A stretch of 64,000 nucleotides of DNA from Gordionus sp. m RMFG-2023. Taxonomy: Eukaryota > Nematomorpha > Gordioida > Chordodea > Parachordodidae. Below are positions 33,116 through 43,855 of the stretch, piece after piece (position 1 is the stretch's first letter; each line of letters starts with the position of its first letter). Below the pieces are notes generated by a model. It was not told where the DNA came from, searched no databases, and was given only the letters and a program-made list of their open reading frames with translations. Location of the stretch: positions 5,210,846-5,274,845 of the forward strand of contig NC_088779.1 in NCBI RefSeq assembly GCF_954871325.1, given 5' to 3'. Both the position numbers and the translations under genes were made by a program.

Positions 33116-36100
33116 ATCTAAATATATTACATCATAGCTGAAAATTTAAGAGGCTATGTCATTTTCATTATTAGGAAAATAAATAAAATATATATGTATA
33201 TATGATATGATTAATTAGATTATATTTCTCGTTAATAATAAAAAGCAAAAAACATTGAAATAATTATCTTGAACCCAAATTGAACCTTTTTTTTTTAATT
33301 TAATGGATCATCCTTGGATTCAGAAATAAATGTCCTATAAACAAGCTCCGGGTTTGCATCTATAAATTAGATTTATAAAAAGTTATAATTTATATTATAA
33401 AACATATAAATTTAACTTCTTTGTTACATTTTTTTCTAAGAAGTAACTATCTATTATTATTTACTTTAACAACACGAAATCATTAAAATAGCTAATATAA
33501 TTTTAGTTGTACATACAAGAAGGTGTAATAAACTATTTATTTAAATATGAAAACAAAGAGCAAAAAAAATAAATTGATTTTAACATAATATGGCTGTGCC
33601 TATATCCAATTAAACCTGAAGATAGTGGTTGTTTAAAATAAAATAAATTCGGATCGATATTTTAAAAAACTAATCCTATATTATAATTATTATGTTATTG
33701 ACAAGTATCAAAAAAGTCATTAAGGTTTGAATGAGGATTCATATTTTTAATTACTGTAAAATATTATAGGGCTAAAAATTCAAGTGGAGTTTTGCATATT
33801 TCTTGGTAATGTCATTACCTAAGCAAAGGATTTAAGAGATAATAGTTCTCATATAAAAACGTTTAAAGAGTCATATTCTGATATATTATTTGAACCATAA
33901 TTGTATGACTAACATCTTGATTATAAAAATAATTCATTGAAATCATTTGTGATAATGTATCGACTAACACCCTGAATGTAAAAAGATCAATGTGCTTCCT
34001 GTTTTGCTTAAGTTTTTACAGTCAGTTATATTTTGCATAGAAAATTAGATTTTATTACCATTTGTGGTAAAATCAATAAATTATCAGATCGGTGAAATGG
34101 GTAGACCAGCCCTAACAAAATGTTTTATTGTAAAATATGTAAATATTTGTAAAAAAAGAAGGATTAAAGAACTAAATATTTACGATTATTTTAGAATTTC
34201 CCCGAACTCAAAAAGTAAACACGAAGTTTAATGTAATAATCTGATACATAATATTTATAATGATGGATCATATTGGTTTGCTTCCTGTTTTTATATAAAA
34301 AATAGTATAAGCAACGGTTAAAGAATAAACGATCTATTGAAATTGTCTGAACACCGTCACTTAAAAAAATAGGATTTGGTATTCATATTATATTCTAAGG
34401 GAGTCTGTAGGATTTTCAATGATCAAAATAGTAAAAAAAGAGGAGATTAATAAGGACAAACGCAATCAAATTTTATTAATTCTCTCTCACCATTTGAATG
34501 GGAAATTGGAAATATGTAATTATAACATTTTCTCAATATTTAAAATTCGTATTTATTTATAATTTAATATAAATTAAGGATTTTTATACACTTTTACCTT
34601 TACTAATGATAATGGTTTATTGGGTTTCATTTTCATATACAATTTTCAATGTCATGGAGATATTTCGCCAAGTCAATACTTGTTTTAAATCTCGTAAAAT
34701 GCAAGTGAAAAACATCCTCACTTTCTTTTAATATTAATTAACTGAGAAAATATAAAATATATGGCAACATTCTCCATTGAAAGAATTATAAAAAGAAAAA
34801 TACTTTGCTATTATTGTGAGAAAAATACTTTGCTATTATTGTGAGCGATATTTATAATATCTCACAATTGATGCTTTTTTTGAGAAAATCGTAATTCGAT
34901 CATAAAAGGATAGTCGTATTTTAGTTGTCAGGGATGAAGCCATGGCGCTATTGAGGGGGGGGATCGGGCTAAGCTCTGTATTTAGCAAGTATTATGTGAT
35001 TAAGGTTATAGAAATCTTATTTTTTGAAATGGTTAAACCTGTCACGGACTTAACGATGAAGGATACTTTTTAGAAAGTAAAATTATGGTACCATGGAACA
35101 AATATAAATAATATTCTTACAAAACGAATATTTATAGATGTATTATCTGATTCATGATAAAGATATAAAATAGAAGGCATATATCATTTTTTTATTTTTC
35201 CAGGAATGTTCAGAAAGCTGAAATTTAAAAGAAACACTCTTTGCACGGCACCTAAAAATGTCCTTGTTCTAGGCCTCTTATTTATGTAATATAAATAAAT
35301 ATCAATAATGGGTCATGTCAAAAGAGCAGAGAATCGAGCTATTAGGCCGATCTCTTTCAATTTCGATAAAAAATTTTCAAAATGGAAATTTAATATTACA
35401 TGAGATAATGGGAATTAAAGGTACGAAAATCGCTTTTACTGATATCAAGTTTTAAATTAAAACAAAATTAGTTAGAATACTAATTCTAATATTAATAACT
35501 AAATCAATAATTGATAATTAATTATTTTTTTAAATATTAGCCATTTAATATAAGTAGGAAAGTTAGAATTAATATTTTAAAATGATTATAAAATTTTATT
35601 TTTCAAATTTTTATTTTATTTTATATCTTTACCATTTTCCTAGTAATTTCTTCTATAATAGCATGGTTGGTTAGTTATTTTAAAAAAAAGGTAATAATGT
35701 ATAAGAAAATATAGATAGCGCTATATATGAACATTCTAATGCAATATATGGTTCTTTTTAATCGTTCAAAATCATTTTAAAGCATTAAAATTGATTTAAA
35801 AGTAATATCATGCATATCAAAAAATTAATTTTCTAAAATTTTTCTAAAAATATTTTAAGAATTAATATATTTTTTTAAAAAAAAGAATATAATCTCCATT
35901 CACAAATATTAAAGAAATATATATAAAATAAGCTATTTGTAAATCAATTTTAAAAATGATTAACTATTTAAAAAAAGAGCTTTTTATTGCATATTTATAT
36001 AGTTTTTTTATATCAATATCTGTAATTTTTTAAAATAATTACCCAGTGCAATAAATATTGAAGAAATTATTAGAAAAATTGAAATTTTTAATAATTTTGA

Positions 36101-36273
36101 AATATTAATTTTCAACTGGACTTAAGATAGCCAATATTTTTAATTTTGATGTTTGGCCCCATTGACTTAAGAATCATTATTCAAACTAATTTAGTTTTTA
36201 ATTTAAAACTATTTATTTAACATAGGCTAAAAAAAAAGTAGAGTTTTGTACTTTTAATCCTTATTATCTAAGG
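33116..36273. other. No gene recognised over 3 kb
   Basis: AT-rich DNA. One perfect 25-bp tandem duplication lies at 34796-34845. A G-run scrap, GGGATGAAGCCATGGCGC, lies near 34931. No open frame of interest, no RNA gene seen. Confidence 0.5.
34796..34845. repeat. Perfect 25-bp tandem duplication
   Basis: A 25-bp unit containing TACTTTGCTATTATTGTGAG occurs twice head to tail without differences, so the duplication is recent. Confidence 0.9.
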
Positions 36274-36495
36274 TTATGTTGTTAAACGGCTCGATTTGAG
36301 GCGATTTTTAAAAACGGTTAACTAGATATTTTAGCCAGAAAAATATTGTTTAGCTTGGAGATTTCGATAATATATGTCTAGACCTTTGTTCTTTCTATGA
36401 AAAAAATCTTCAAGCTTGCGTAATATCTTTTTGGATGAAATATTAAATTTTCCGTTTTTAAAAATCAGTTCAAAACAAGCCATTTAACATCACTA
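36274..36495. mobile_element. Foldback MITE, best-bounded copy (222 bp)
   Basis: Perfect 8-bp duplication ATCTAAGG at 36266-36273 and 36496-36503. Left end TTATGTTGTTAAACGGCTCG. The right end inverts to TAGTGATGTTAAATGGC. The left half contains TTTTAGCCAGAAAAATATTG and the right half the inverse kind of sequence (CTTCAAGCTTGCG..., TTTTTGGATGAAATATT), so the whole element is a degenerate palindrome. Other copies: 51277, 53160, 57986, 58839, 61571 and a left end at 44428. Confidence 0.88.
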
Positions 36496-36957
36496 ATCTA
36501 AGGTAATATAATTGCCAATGAGCTAAAATTATGTTTTATATATTATTAGAACATATATAATGTACTTTTTATAGAAATTGAAAGGGATCAACTGAAAGGT
36601 TTTTTATTTGACAGAGAATGACATCATTAGTGATGGAGAGGGAAAATTTTTTTCTCTATTTAAAAATTGCAGTTTTATAATATAATTTGAAGGAAACCAA
36701 ATATTATCTATATTAATTATAAAAAATTTATGTTACTAATTTTTAAAAAGATAAAATAAAACTAAAATGCAATGCCTTCCAGTAAATTTAATGGTAAGAA
36801 AATCCACATAAGGTCTGATCTTCCCTCCCTACACAATAATTCTGGATTATAATGCAAAATAATAATGTGAAAGTAAATATTAATTTTGCTTATTTATTTA
36901 TTATGAGCCAAACTTTATTTTTATTTACAATCTTAATATTTATAATTATAATGAATG

Positions 36958-37224
36958 TCAAAAATCAATATTTTCTTTAGCCAATGTTGCTTCTCCTACA
37001 TCTTGAAGACGTTTAACAACAAAATTTGTGGTATCAATAAATCTTTCAACACAATGACCAAGACATCTTTCAGTTTTATTATCTAAACTTGACCCAGGCT
37101 GCCTATCTTTATAACATAAATCCCAGCATTGATCATTAACATCATGAATTAATTGTTGAAATCTTTGTTTCTGACTTTCCATTTCAATAAAACTTTCCAA
37201 TTTTCCATCCAGAGTAGAATTCAT
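36958..37224 (-). CDS. TIMM8: TIM8, small Tim chaperone of the mitochondrial intermembrane space
   Basis: Small Tim proteins (Tim8-Tim13 hexamer) carry hydrophobic precursors across the intermembrane space. The 88 residues include ESQKQRFQQLIHDVNDQCW and the twin CX3C motif (CWDLC, then CLGHC 16 residues later), then VERFIDTTNFVVKRLQ, matching Tim8 closely. I start at the ATG at 37224 (MNSTLDG), because the nine codons upstream of it resemble nothing in the family. An AATAAA lies about 60-70 nt past the stop. The start is only 86 nt downstream of the mL48 stop on the same strand. Single exon, no breaks. Confidence 0.95.
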   Translation of the reverse strand: MNSTLDGKLESFIEMESQKQRFQQLIHDVNDQCWDLCYKDRQPGSSLDNKTERCLGHCVERFIDTTNFVVKRLQDVGEATLAKENIDF

Positions 37225-37260
37225 TGATTGAGACAATATAAGCAATGCCAAGAGCTAATA

Positions 37261-37266
37261 TTTATT
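37261..37266 (-). promoter_or_regulatory. mL48 poly(A) signal between the tandem genes
   Basis: AATAAA on the minus strand, 44 nt past the mL48 stop and 36 nt before the TIM8 start. An ATTAG follows it directly and could be a splice acceptor. Confidence 0.5.
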
Positions 37267-37310
37267 AAATTTTGTTGATAATTTAAATATATGTATATTA
37301 AAGTTAAAAA

Positions 37311-37922
37311 CTATCCCATAATATTTGACAACCCTTTTAGTATTTTTGCCTCTTCTTTTACCCTCTTTTTTTGAATACTTTCACTTATTTTATCTTGTTC
37401 CTCTTTATTCATGATTTCAAGACCATCTTTTAAGGTTTTAAGTTCACTATCAGTTATATAAAGATAATTAATATCAGATTCCTGGTAATATTTAAATGAT
37501 ATTTTAACACCTTCTGGCAAAATAGTATTAAAAATTTCATATACAATGGGAAATTGCAAAGCAGAAAGATTTTCAAAAATAATATTTCTTTGATACATAT
37601 TTAGCATGTAGCTATTTTCAGGTATTTTACTACGTTTTTTAAATGTGGTTATTTTTGTAGTATTTGCAGGAGTTCCATGAGCATCTTTTATTTTAATGTT
37701 TAGAGATTTTGATATCCTATGTAAAGATGATTGAAAATTTTCTAAAACAGCAAAATCATATGATTTTATTTGAACATTTATAGGTTGATTAAAAACGGGT
37801 TTATCATCTTTGTAGATCCCAAGTGATTCATACCAACTTTCAGGTGGATCATAGACTGAATATTTACGCAAAAAACTCGATTTAAAATATTTTGAAGAAT
37901 TATTTAAAAACTTAATTATCAT
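37311..37922 (-). CDS. MRPL48: Mitochondrial ribosomal protein mL48
   Basis: Large-subunit mitochondrial ribosomal protein with a uS10-like fold. The 203-residue frame has a basic, hydroxylated N-terminus (KYFKSSFLRKYSV), as in mitochondrial targeting peptides. The diagnostic part is VQIKSYDFAVLENFQSSLHR, SLNIKIKDAHGTPANTTKI, FENLSALQFPIVYEIF and LPEGVKISFKYYQESD, colinear with human MRPL48. It ends in a charged helix. Single exon with no breaks. It is transcribed away from RAD1 across 481 bp, and TIM8 follows 86 nt downstream on the same strand. Confidence 0.93.
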   Translation of the reverse strand: MIIKFLNNSSKYFKSSFLRKYSVYDPPESWYESLGIYKDDKPVFNQPINVQIKSYDFAVLENFQSSLHRISKSLNIKIKDAHGTPANTTKITTFKKRSKIPENSYMLNMYQRNIIFENLSALQFPIVYEIFNTILPEGVKISFKYYQESDINYLYITDSELKTLKDGLEIMNKEEQDKISESIQKKRVKEEAKILKGLSNIMG

Positions 37923-38403
37923 TTTTTAAAAAAGTAAAAATCGGAAAAATGCAACATACTTTTCAAATGTATGAATGTATAAGACTGAAAATATTTGTAT
38001 GCTATATAATAAATTGAGCTAATGCTACATCAAGACCTTCCCCAATAGCTTGCTTAAAAAATTAATTTTTCAGTAAAAATATTTTTATTGCGAAATTTTA
38101 TTTGGATTGTGGGATATTTATTTTAATATTTATGGATATTCATGCTTATAATGTTTTTACTTTTATGAAGTAGATATATATATATAATATTTCTATATAT
38201 TCATATTTGTATTTTCGATATTAAAGGATTAAAAAATTTGTAGGTATTCAATTTCATTTATTTATAATTGTTATTTTATATTCGTTATATTATACGTAAA
38301 AACAATAATTTTATTTTTTTTAACTTATCATATATCTTGACACCATCAAAATTTAACGATTTGTGAAAGGTTGTCAATTTTTAGTTTTAAAAAGTGCTAA
38401 TAA
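37923..38403. promoter_or_regulatory. Shared intergenic region of mL48 and RAD1, likely bidirectional promoter
   Basis: 481 bp between divergent start codons, AT-rich, with an ATATATATAATAT tract near 38175. No repeat ends or coding. Promoter function is inferred from position only. Confidence 0.5.
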
Positions 38404-39430
38404 ATGAACACAGCAGATGACAGTAAAAATTATATATTTTATGCTTCTACAGACAATGTAAAATATATATCGAATATACTAAAAGCTGTTCAATTTAAAG
38501 AAGTTAATTACATTGATATTAGCATAACCCCATTTTGAATGTAGTCAGCTAACTTTCATGCCACTGACCAGGGAATAAAAATAACTGTTGAAGATTCCCA
38601 TTGCTTGCAAGCTAATTCCTACCTACAGAAAGAAATTTTTAATGATTATTCCTATAAAGAAGATATAAAATTTAAAATAAATTTGAATATATTCATTGTA
38701 AGATATTCATTTGCAATTTTATGTAAATTATAAATTAGGATTGTTTGCAAATATTCAGCAATAATGTTACATATTCTCCAACAGCATTAAATCAATCTTT
38801 TAGTAACAAAGTTCACTTGAAAGTATACTATAAAGAACATGGACATCCATTAATATTGTTACTCGAAGAAAATGGTGTTACGACTGATTGCTCAATTAAA
38901 ACACAAGAATATGAAGATGTCATGGAGTATGATTTTCTAAACATTGATATAGTTAATAAAATTATATTCAAATCTGAGGCCCTTAAAGAAATATTTAATG
39001 AGATTGATAATTCATGTGATGTTTTAGAGATACTTATATCTCCAACTATTCCAAATTTTAGAATAGCCACATATGGAGATTTAGGATCAATTTATGTAAA
39101 TAATCCATTATAATCTAAATCAATTTTATAAATAATTTAGATTGATTTTCCAAAAGATTCTTCTTGCATTGAATATTTTTCTTGTAAAGAAAGGCAAAAT
39201 AGTAGGTATATAAAATTTACTATTATTGGTCATAAAATATTTTAAAAAGATTCAAGCACTCATTACTTAAACCAGCACTCAAAGCTATTAATTATTCCTC
39301 AAAAATATCACTGAGAATGGACAAAAAAGGATGCTTGTCCTGGCAATATATGATTAAACATGATGAAAATATAATATCATTTATAGAATTTTATTGCTTG
39401 CCACTAGATGAATATGATGAATTGATATAA
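38404..39430 (+). CDS. RAD1: RAD1, subunit of the 9-1-1 checkpoint clamp, five exons with 41-45 bp introns
   Basis: RAD1 joins RAD9 and HUS1 in a PCNA-like ring loaded at damaged DNA. Exons: 38404-38502 (STDNVKYISNILKAVQFKE), 38545-38697 (FHATDQGIKITVED, CLQANSY), 38739-39095 (DCLQIFSNN, HPLILLLEENGVTTDC, INKIIFKSEALKEIF), 39141-39205 (DFPKDSSCIEYFSCK) and 39250-39430 (SLLKPALKAIN, MDKKGCLSWQYMI, stop after YDELI). All introns are GT-AG, 42, 41, 45 and 44 bp, and every junction keeps frame. The 284 residues compare with 282 in human, aligned end to end. Reading through intron 3 would stop four codons after the normal boundary, so a simple ORF scan shows only exon 3. No damage seen. Confidence 0.96.
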
Positions 39431-40273
39431 AAAGCTATAATGTATTTATACTTAAACCCTAGAATACCTGACATAAATCAAAAGAGTCCATTCGAATTCT
39501 TGAATTGTGACATCACATGTAGCATTACCTTCATTTTTTAAATATGTTAAAAATTTTATGAATGTTTTTTTATATCTAATTTTGCATGTTGGTTTAGGAC
39601 CTACCCAAATTGAGTGCATGTGAATTATACAGGGGCTCATCTACTGATAATTATGCTGGGGTTTCCCCTTAGAATGCCAGCAAACCTTTTTTTTATAAAA
39701 TAATCAAGTAACAAAATTTGCAAATACATTCTGCTTTTCTCTCCATTTTTTTTAGAATGAGTAATTTATCATTATATAGTTTATATTAATTCTTGGGTGT
39801 CCTACCAAGCAAAAACCCATTTTAGGCCTATTTTATAGTTAATATTTGTAAAAATTAGGCTAGATTTAAGTTGAGGAAAATACATCAATTAAAATGTACT
39901 ATAAAGGAAAGTATGTGAACATTAAACAATTTTCAGACTATTTCCTTCTCAAATATAACCTCTGAAGCAAGATCGGTGCAGCAAAACAATTTATGGTCAA
40001 CATCTTGCTAATTATTCCATAATAATTTTAAAAAATGTTGCTCTATTTATATATTTTTTTTATTAGATTGGATGTTATAAAATGTAGTTTAAAATGTATA
40101 AATATTTAAATTGTTTCATGATAAATATTATCAAAATAAGTATTAACGAATGCATATAGATATTCCAAGGTTAAGACAAAATTTTGGCTCCAATAATCTA
40201 TTAACAATTTAAAAATAAAGTGCAAGATGTGTTGTGAAACTATGTCTGTTAAATCATTTTTTAGAAAAATATT
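39431..40273. other. RAD1 downstream region, no gene
   Basis: AT-rich with no obvious repeat end or coding. AATAAA-type signals are not clear close to the RAD1 stop. Confidence 0.5.
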
Positions 40274-40761
40274 TAGAGGTGTGCCGATATTAAATATCGG
40301 ATTGGCACCGATATTTAAAAAAATATCGAATAAGACCGGTATTTTTTTAAATGGTCATTTTATGATTGTATATATAGAATTTAATTATGTATATTTTTTT
40401 TATTCTATAAATAATTTCATATTAATAAATTAATGAAAGGAACTAAAACAAAATTTATTTGCTCTTAATACTTAAAAAAGAATAATTAAAATTTTGCACT
40501 GTTTGATGTTATATTATCTGCAAGATTTTAAAATATTTAACAAGTTAGCATTCAGATAGTGTTGTTAAACTGCTCGATTTCGCCATTTTTTAAAAATGGT
40601 TTGTCAAAAGTAAATTAATCAAGTTTATTTATTTTACCTACTTATGATAGAAAGGTTTGGGCTTCTATTGGCTAAATTTCAAGGCTCAAAATACATTTAA
40701 TCATTCGTGAAAGTTAGTTAGATTTTCGGATCGGTTGAAAATTTGTGGATCGGCACTCCTA
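40274..40761. mobile_element. hAT-like MITE with CGATAT motifs (488 bp)
   Basis: Ends TAGAGGTGTGCCGATATT and (inverted) TAGGAGTGCCGATCC, flanked by AAAATATT (40266-40273) and GAAATATT (40762-40769), a 7-of-8 duplication. It is related to 21214-21880 by the TGTGCCGATATTAAATATCGG start. Near 40557 it contains a TAGTGTTGTTAAACTGCTCG piece, the left end of a foldback MITE, so another element landed in it. No coding. Confidence 0.82.
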
Positions 40762-40804
40762 GAAATATTAATTTTTTTTATTAAATAGTCGACATGGATG
40801 GTGG

Positions 40805-41125
40805 AGGTCTGCAACAAGCGGGTGTGGGCGAACTTTATCAGTTATTTTAAACATTGGGTGGGTGGTGGACGGGTTAAAAAATAATTTTTAAAATAATAGG
40901 CTTCTGAATTTGAAACATTTTTCTTTGATGTTTCATAATATTGCATATTTTATAAATTTAATTAAAAATAAATTAGAATAAATAAACAAAAAACCAGATC
41001 AAGCTAAAAATAATTTTTATACATTGACCCGGTGGCGGGATAAACATAATTTATAGATAAATTGGCGGGAGGGTTAAACAAATAAAAAGCAACTAGTGAG
41101 CCGATTTGTTAACCACTGTAGACCT
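40805..41125. mobile_element. MITE with GGCGGG motifs
   Basis: Left GGAGGTCTGCAACAAGCGGG and right (inverted) TAGGTCTACAGTGGTTAAC. The interior ends have GGGTGGGTGGTGGACGGG and CCGGTGGCGGGA. No target duplication confirmed, so borders are approximate. Confidence 0.6.
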
Positions 41126-41674
41126 ATAAAGGTATAGGACTATATTTTAATATGTAATTATTTTTGATGTTTTAAAATATTTAAGATAATAATAGATTTT
41201 TTTAAAATATCTTTTAACCTTTACATGATCTAATGCCATTAATAATTAAAAGTATATTTTAATAAACCCAAAACTTCATTCAATTGTGATTTAGTATGAT
41301 AATACGTTTTTTTCGTCGGTCGCCTTCAAGTGTGAGAAAAATAAATTTTGGGAAAGTCACTGTGAAAGCCTTTAAAATTTTATGCACCTCTAAAATTTAG
41401 AGTTGGACTATAAATAAAAAAAAATTTACACCTAAAAAAATTATAGATTTCTCATTTAAGCTATGATATCATTCATTAGATTTATAGCATTCGATTTGTC
41501 TAATATTAAATTTTTTAAATCCAAAATAAATATTAAATATATGTATTATACGACTATTAACATTTATTACTCCGAAATAATTTAGAGTATTTACGTATAA
41601 TGCTCATTAAAATTTTTTGCTTCATCATATTCGAACTTATGAATGGAATAATTGGGTCTGCATTGCGTCTAAGG

Positions 41675-42365
41675 TAGGGATGTTATCCTGGACCCTTAAC
41701 CCTGATATTTTGGCTGATTCTAAACCCTGCCTTCCTTTAAAAGTGGAGGATTCTAGGTAAAAATTTCTTTCAATTCATGAAAATTACTTTTGAAATTTTT
41801 TTTCGTATAACCATATTTTTTTCTCTTCCCATTTTCTGGCTTTTATACTTCCATTTTATAGATAATATCTTGTTTTATTTCGAAAGTTAAATATTGTCAA
41901 TTTTTTAGTATAGGTAATAATATTTTAATAAATTTATTAATATACTATACAATAAGGACACGTTGCTTATCTCTTGTATTATCTCAATTTTAAAGAGTAA
42001 AATATTGAGAATTTTGTAACAGGCGCGTAAATAATATATCCAAAGGTTTGCAATAAATGGACCTAAGGACCTCAAATAAAATTTATGGAAAACACCCCCA
42101 CCTAATAAAGTCTCACCTCCCCTTTTAACAAAATCCTAAATACGCCTATGCTTTTGTAGTTTAGGTAATAATATTTTATTATAAATAATATTATAGGCTA
42201 TGAAATATAACTTTTATAGTATAAAATCATGTATGTGTATCTAAATGGAGTATAAAATATTTGTTATTCTAAGTCAATATTCTGCAGACCCTGGACTCGA
42301 ACCGTTTTTTAAAATTCAATTTCTGTACCCGGACCCTTAATTTTGTCGAGGAGTTCACATTCCTG
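41675..42365. mobile_element. Non-autonomous relative of the GAACCCGGACCC hAT element
   Basis: Left TAGGGATGTTATCCTGGACC and right (inverted) CAGGAATGTGAACTCCTCG. Both continue like the element at 26372-27841 (ACCCTGATATTTTGGCTGA; GGGTCCGGGTACAG). No transposase. Its flanks match only weakly (5 of 8), so it is old. Interrupted by 42019-42150. Confidence 0.75.
42019..42150. mobile_element. Small MITE nested in the element at 41675-42365
   Basis: ACAGGCGCGTA... and (inverted) CATAGGCGTATTTAGG, flanked by ATTTTGTA (42011-42018) and CTTTTGTA (42151-42158), 7 of 8. The ends resemble the GGCGTA termini of the elements at 7 and 30278. Confidence 0.7.
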
Positions 42366-43038
42366 TTATAAAGTATTTCAAATTTATAAAATATAATTTT
42401 AAACCTTAAATATATATAAAATGATACTTGAAAATGGAAAAATAGAAAAATAGAAATTAGTTTTAATACCTTAAAATTAAAATAATCCCTAAAAGACAAA
42501 ATTTAAACTTTACAGATAATAAATTAGAAGGCTATTATAAAAAATAAACCAGGTCAAAATATTTAAAAGGTTTTAATTTGTAATAACAATTTTAAATTTA
42601 AAATGTTGTTAATGATATGGCCCAGTATAACTACCATTCAATGCTTACGCCTAAGTATTTTTTAAAACAACTAATAAATTTTACCAATAATAGCACGGAA
42701 TAAACAATGATAAAATTATATAAGTAAATATTCTAACGGAAAACTAGAAGAATTGATAATGGTGTATTTATAAATATTTTTTATCTGTTTTGTTTGGCCT
42801 TGGGCCGTAATTATTTTTAACCCTCTAGTAAATTATGCTTTGAACAAGTTTTCAGGTCCTTAATCAACTTTTATGAAGGGTGATAAGATAAAATTTATCT
42901 AGTCATCAACTTTATAAAAGGTTTTTAAAATTTCGGCCCGTAAAAATACTTTACGCCCATAGGCTGCGCCGACCATTAGTGTATAACTAAAGATGATTTG
43001 TTAACTATCATCTCATATTATCGTTTAAGACTATATTC

Positions 43039-43847
43039 CAGGGATCCAAACCGAAACGAATATCGGTTCAGATTCGGATAAAAATAAAGGTTAAGGTTCG
43101 GTTAGAAAAAATAAAAATATCGGTTCGGTTCTAACCTCTAAAAACCGGTTTGAACACTTTTGTATTCACACCTACATCTGAATTATGTATAGAGAAGAAT
43201 TTTTTATTTATTTCATAATTAAAATAAAAAGCACATACATAAAACCTTCATTTTTATTAATTGCACATTATAAAATAATGTTTAATTTATAAATTTTAAA
43301 AATAAATATCATTGATTAATTTTAATATGAACAATTATTTAAAATGTTTTATTAAGCCGCACAATATATATATTTTCAAAATTCGTCTCACTCAAATTAC
43401 GTCTATAAGGAGATAATATAAATTTAATTCTTGAAAAGCATCTTCCCACACTTACTTATGTAGTATCAGATTTGATGTATCATTATTAATAATATGGATT
43501 TAATTTTGCTCTAGGCATCATAATTTATAAGCTTAAAATTTAATAAATGTTGCAAAATGGTACTATACTAAAGTTTATAAAAATTATGACTGACACTTAT
43601 CAATTAAATGTGATTGATAATAATCTTTAAAACAATTCTAATATAATTAAAATTTTTGCAATATATTAGTAATAACTTACACATTATTTTATAAGCATAA
43701 AATTATGAACTTGAACCGGTTCAAAGGCATTTTAGCGGTTCGGTTCAGGTTCGGCTAGAATTTTTTTAGAGGTTTAGGTTCGGTTCGATAAAAAATACCG
43801 GTTTTTATCGGTTTAAGGGTTCGGTTCAGGTTCGGTTTGGATCCCTG
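43039..43847. mobile_element. hAT-like MITE with CGGTTCGGTT arrays (809 bp)
   Basis: Perfect 8-bp duplication CTATATTC at 43031-43038 and 43848-43855. Ends CAGGGATCCAAACCGAA and (inverted) CAGGGATCCAAACCGAACC match exactly over 17 bp. Subterminal blocks repeat TTCGGTT many times in both halves. The 600-bp AT-rich core has no coding. Looks relatively young from the intact ends. Confidence 0.94.
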
Positions 43848-43855
43848 CTATATTC

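Noticed and set aside
39452-39640. 62-codon minus-strand frame downstream of RAD1
   Set aside because: No similarity and no start context; likely chance.
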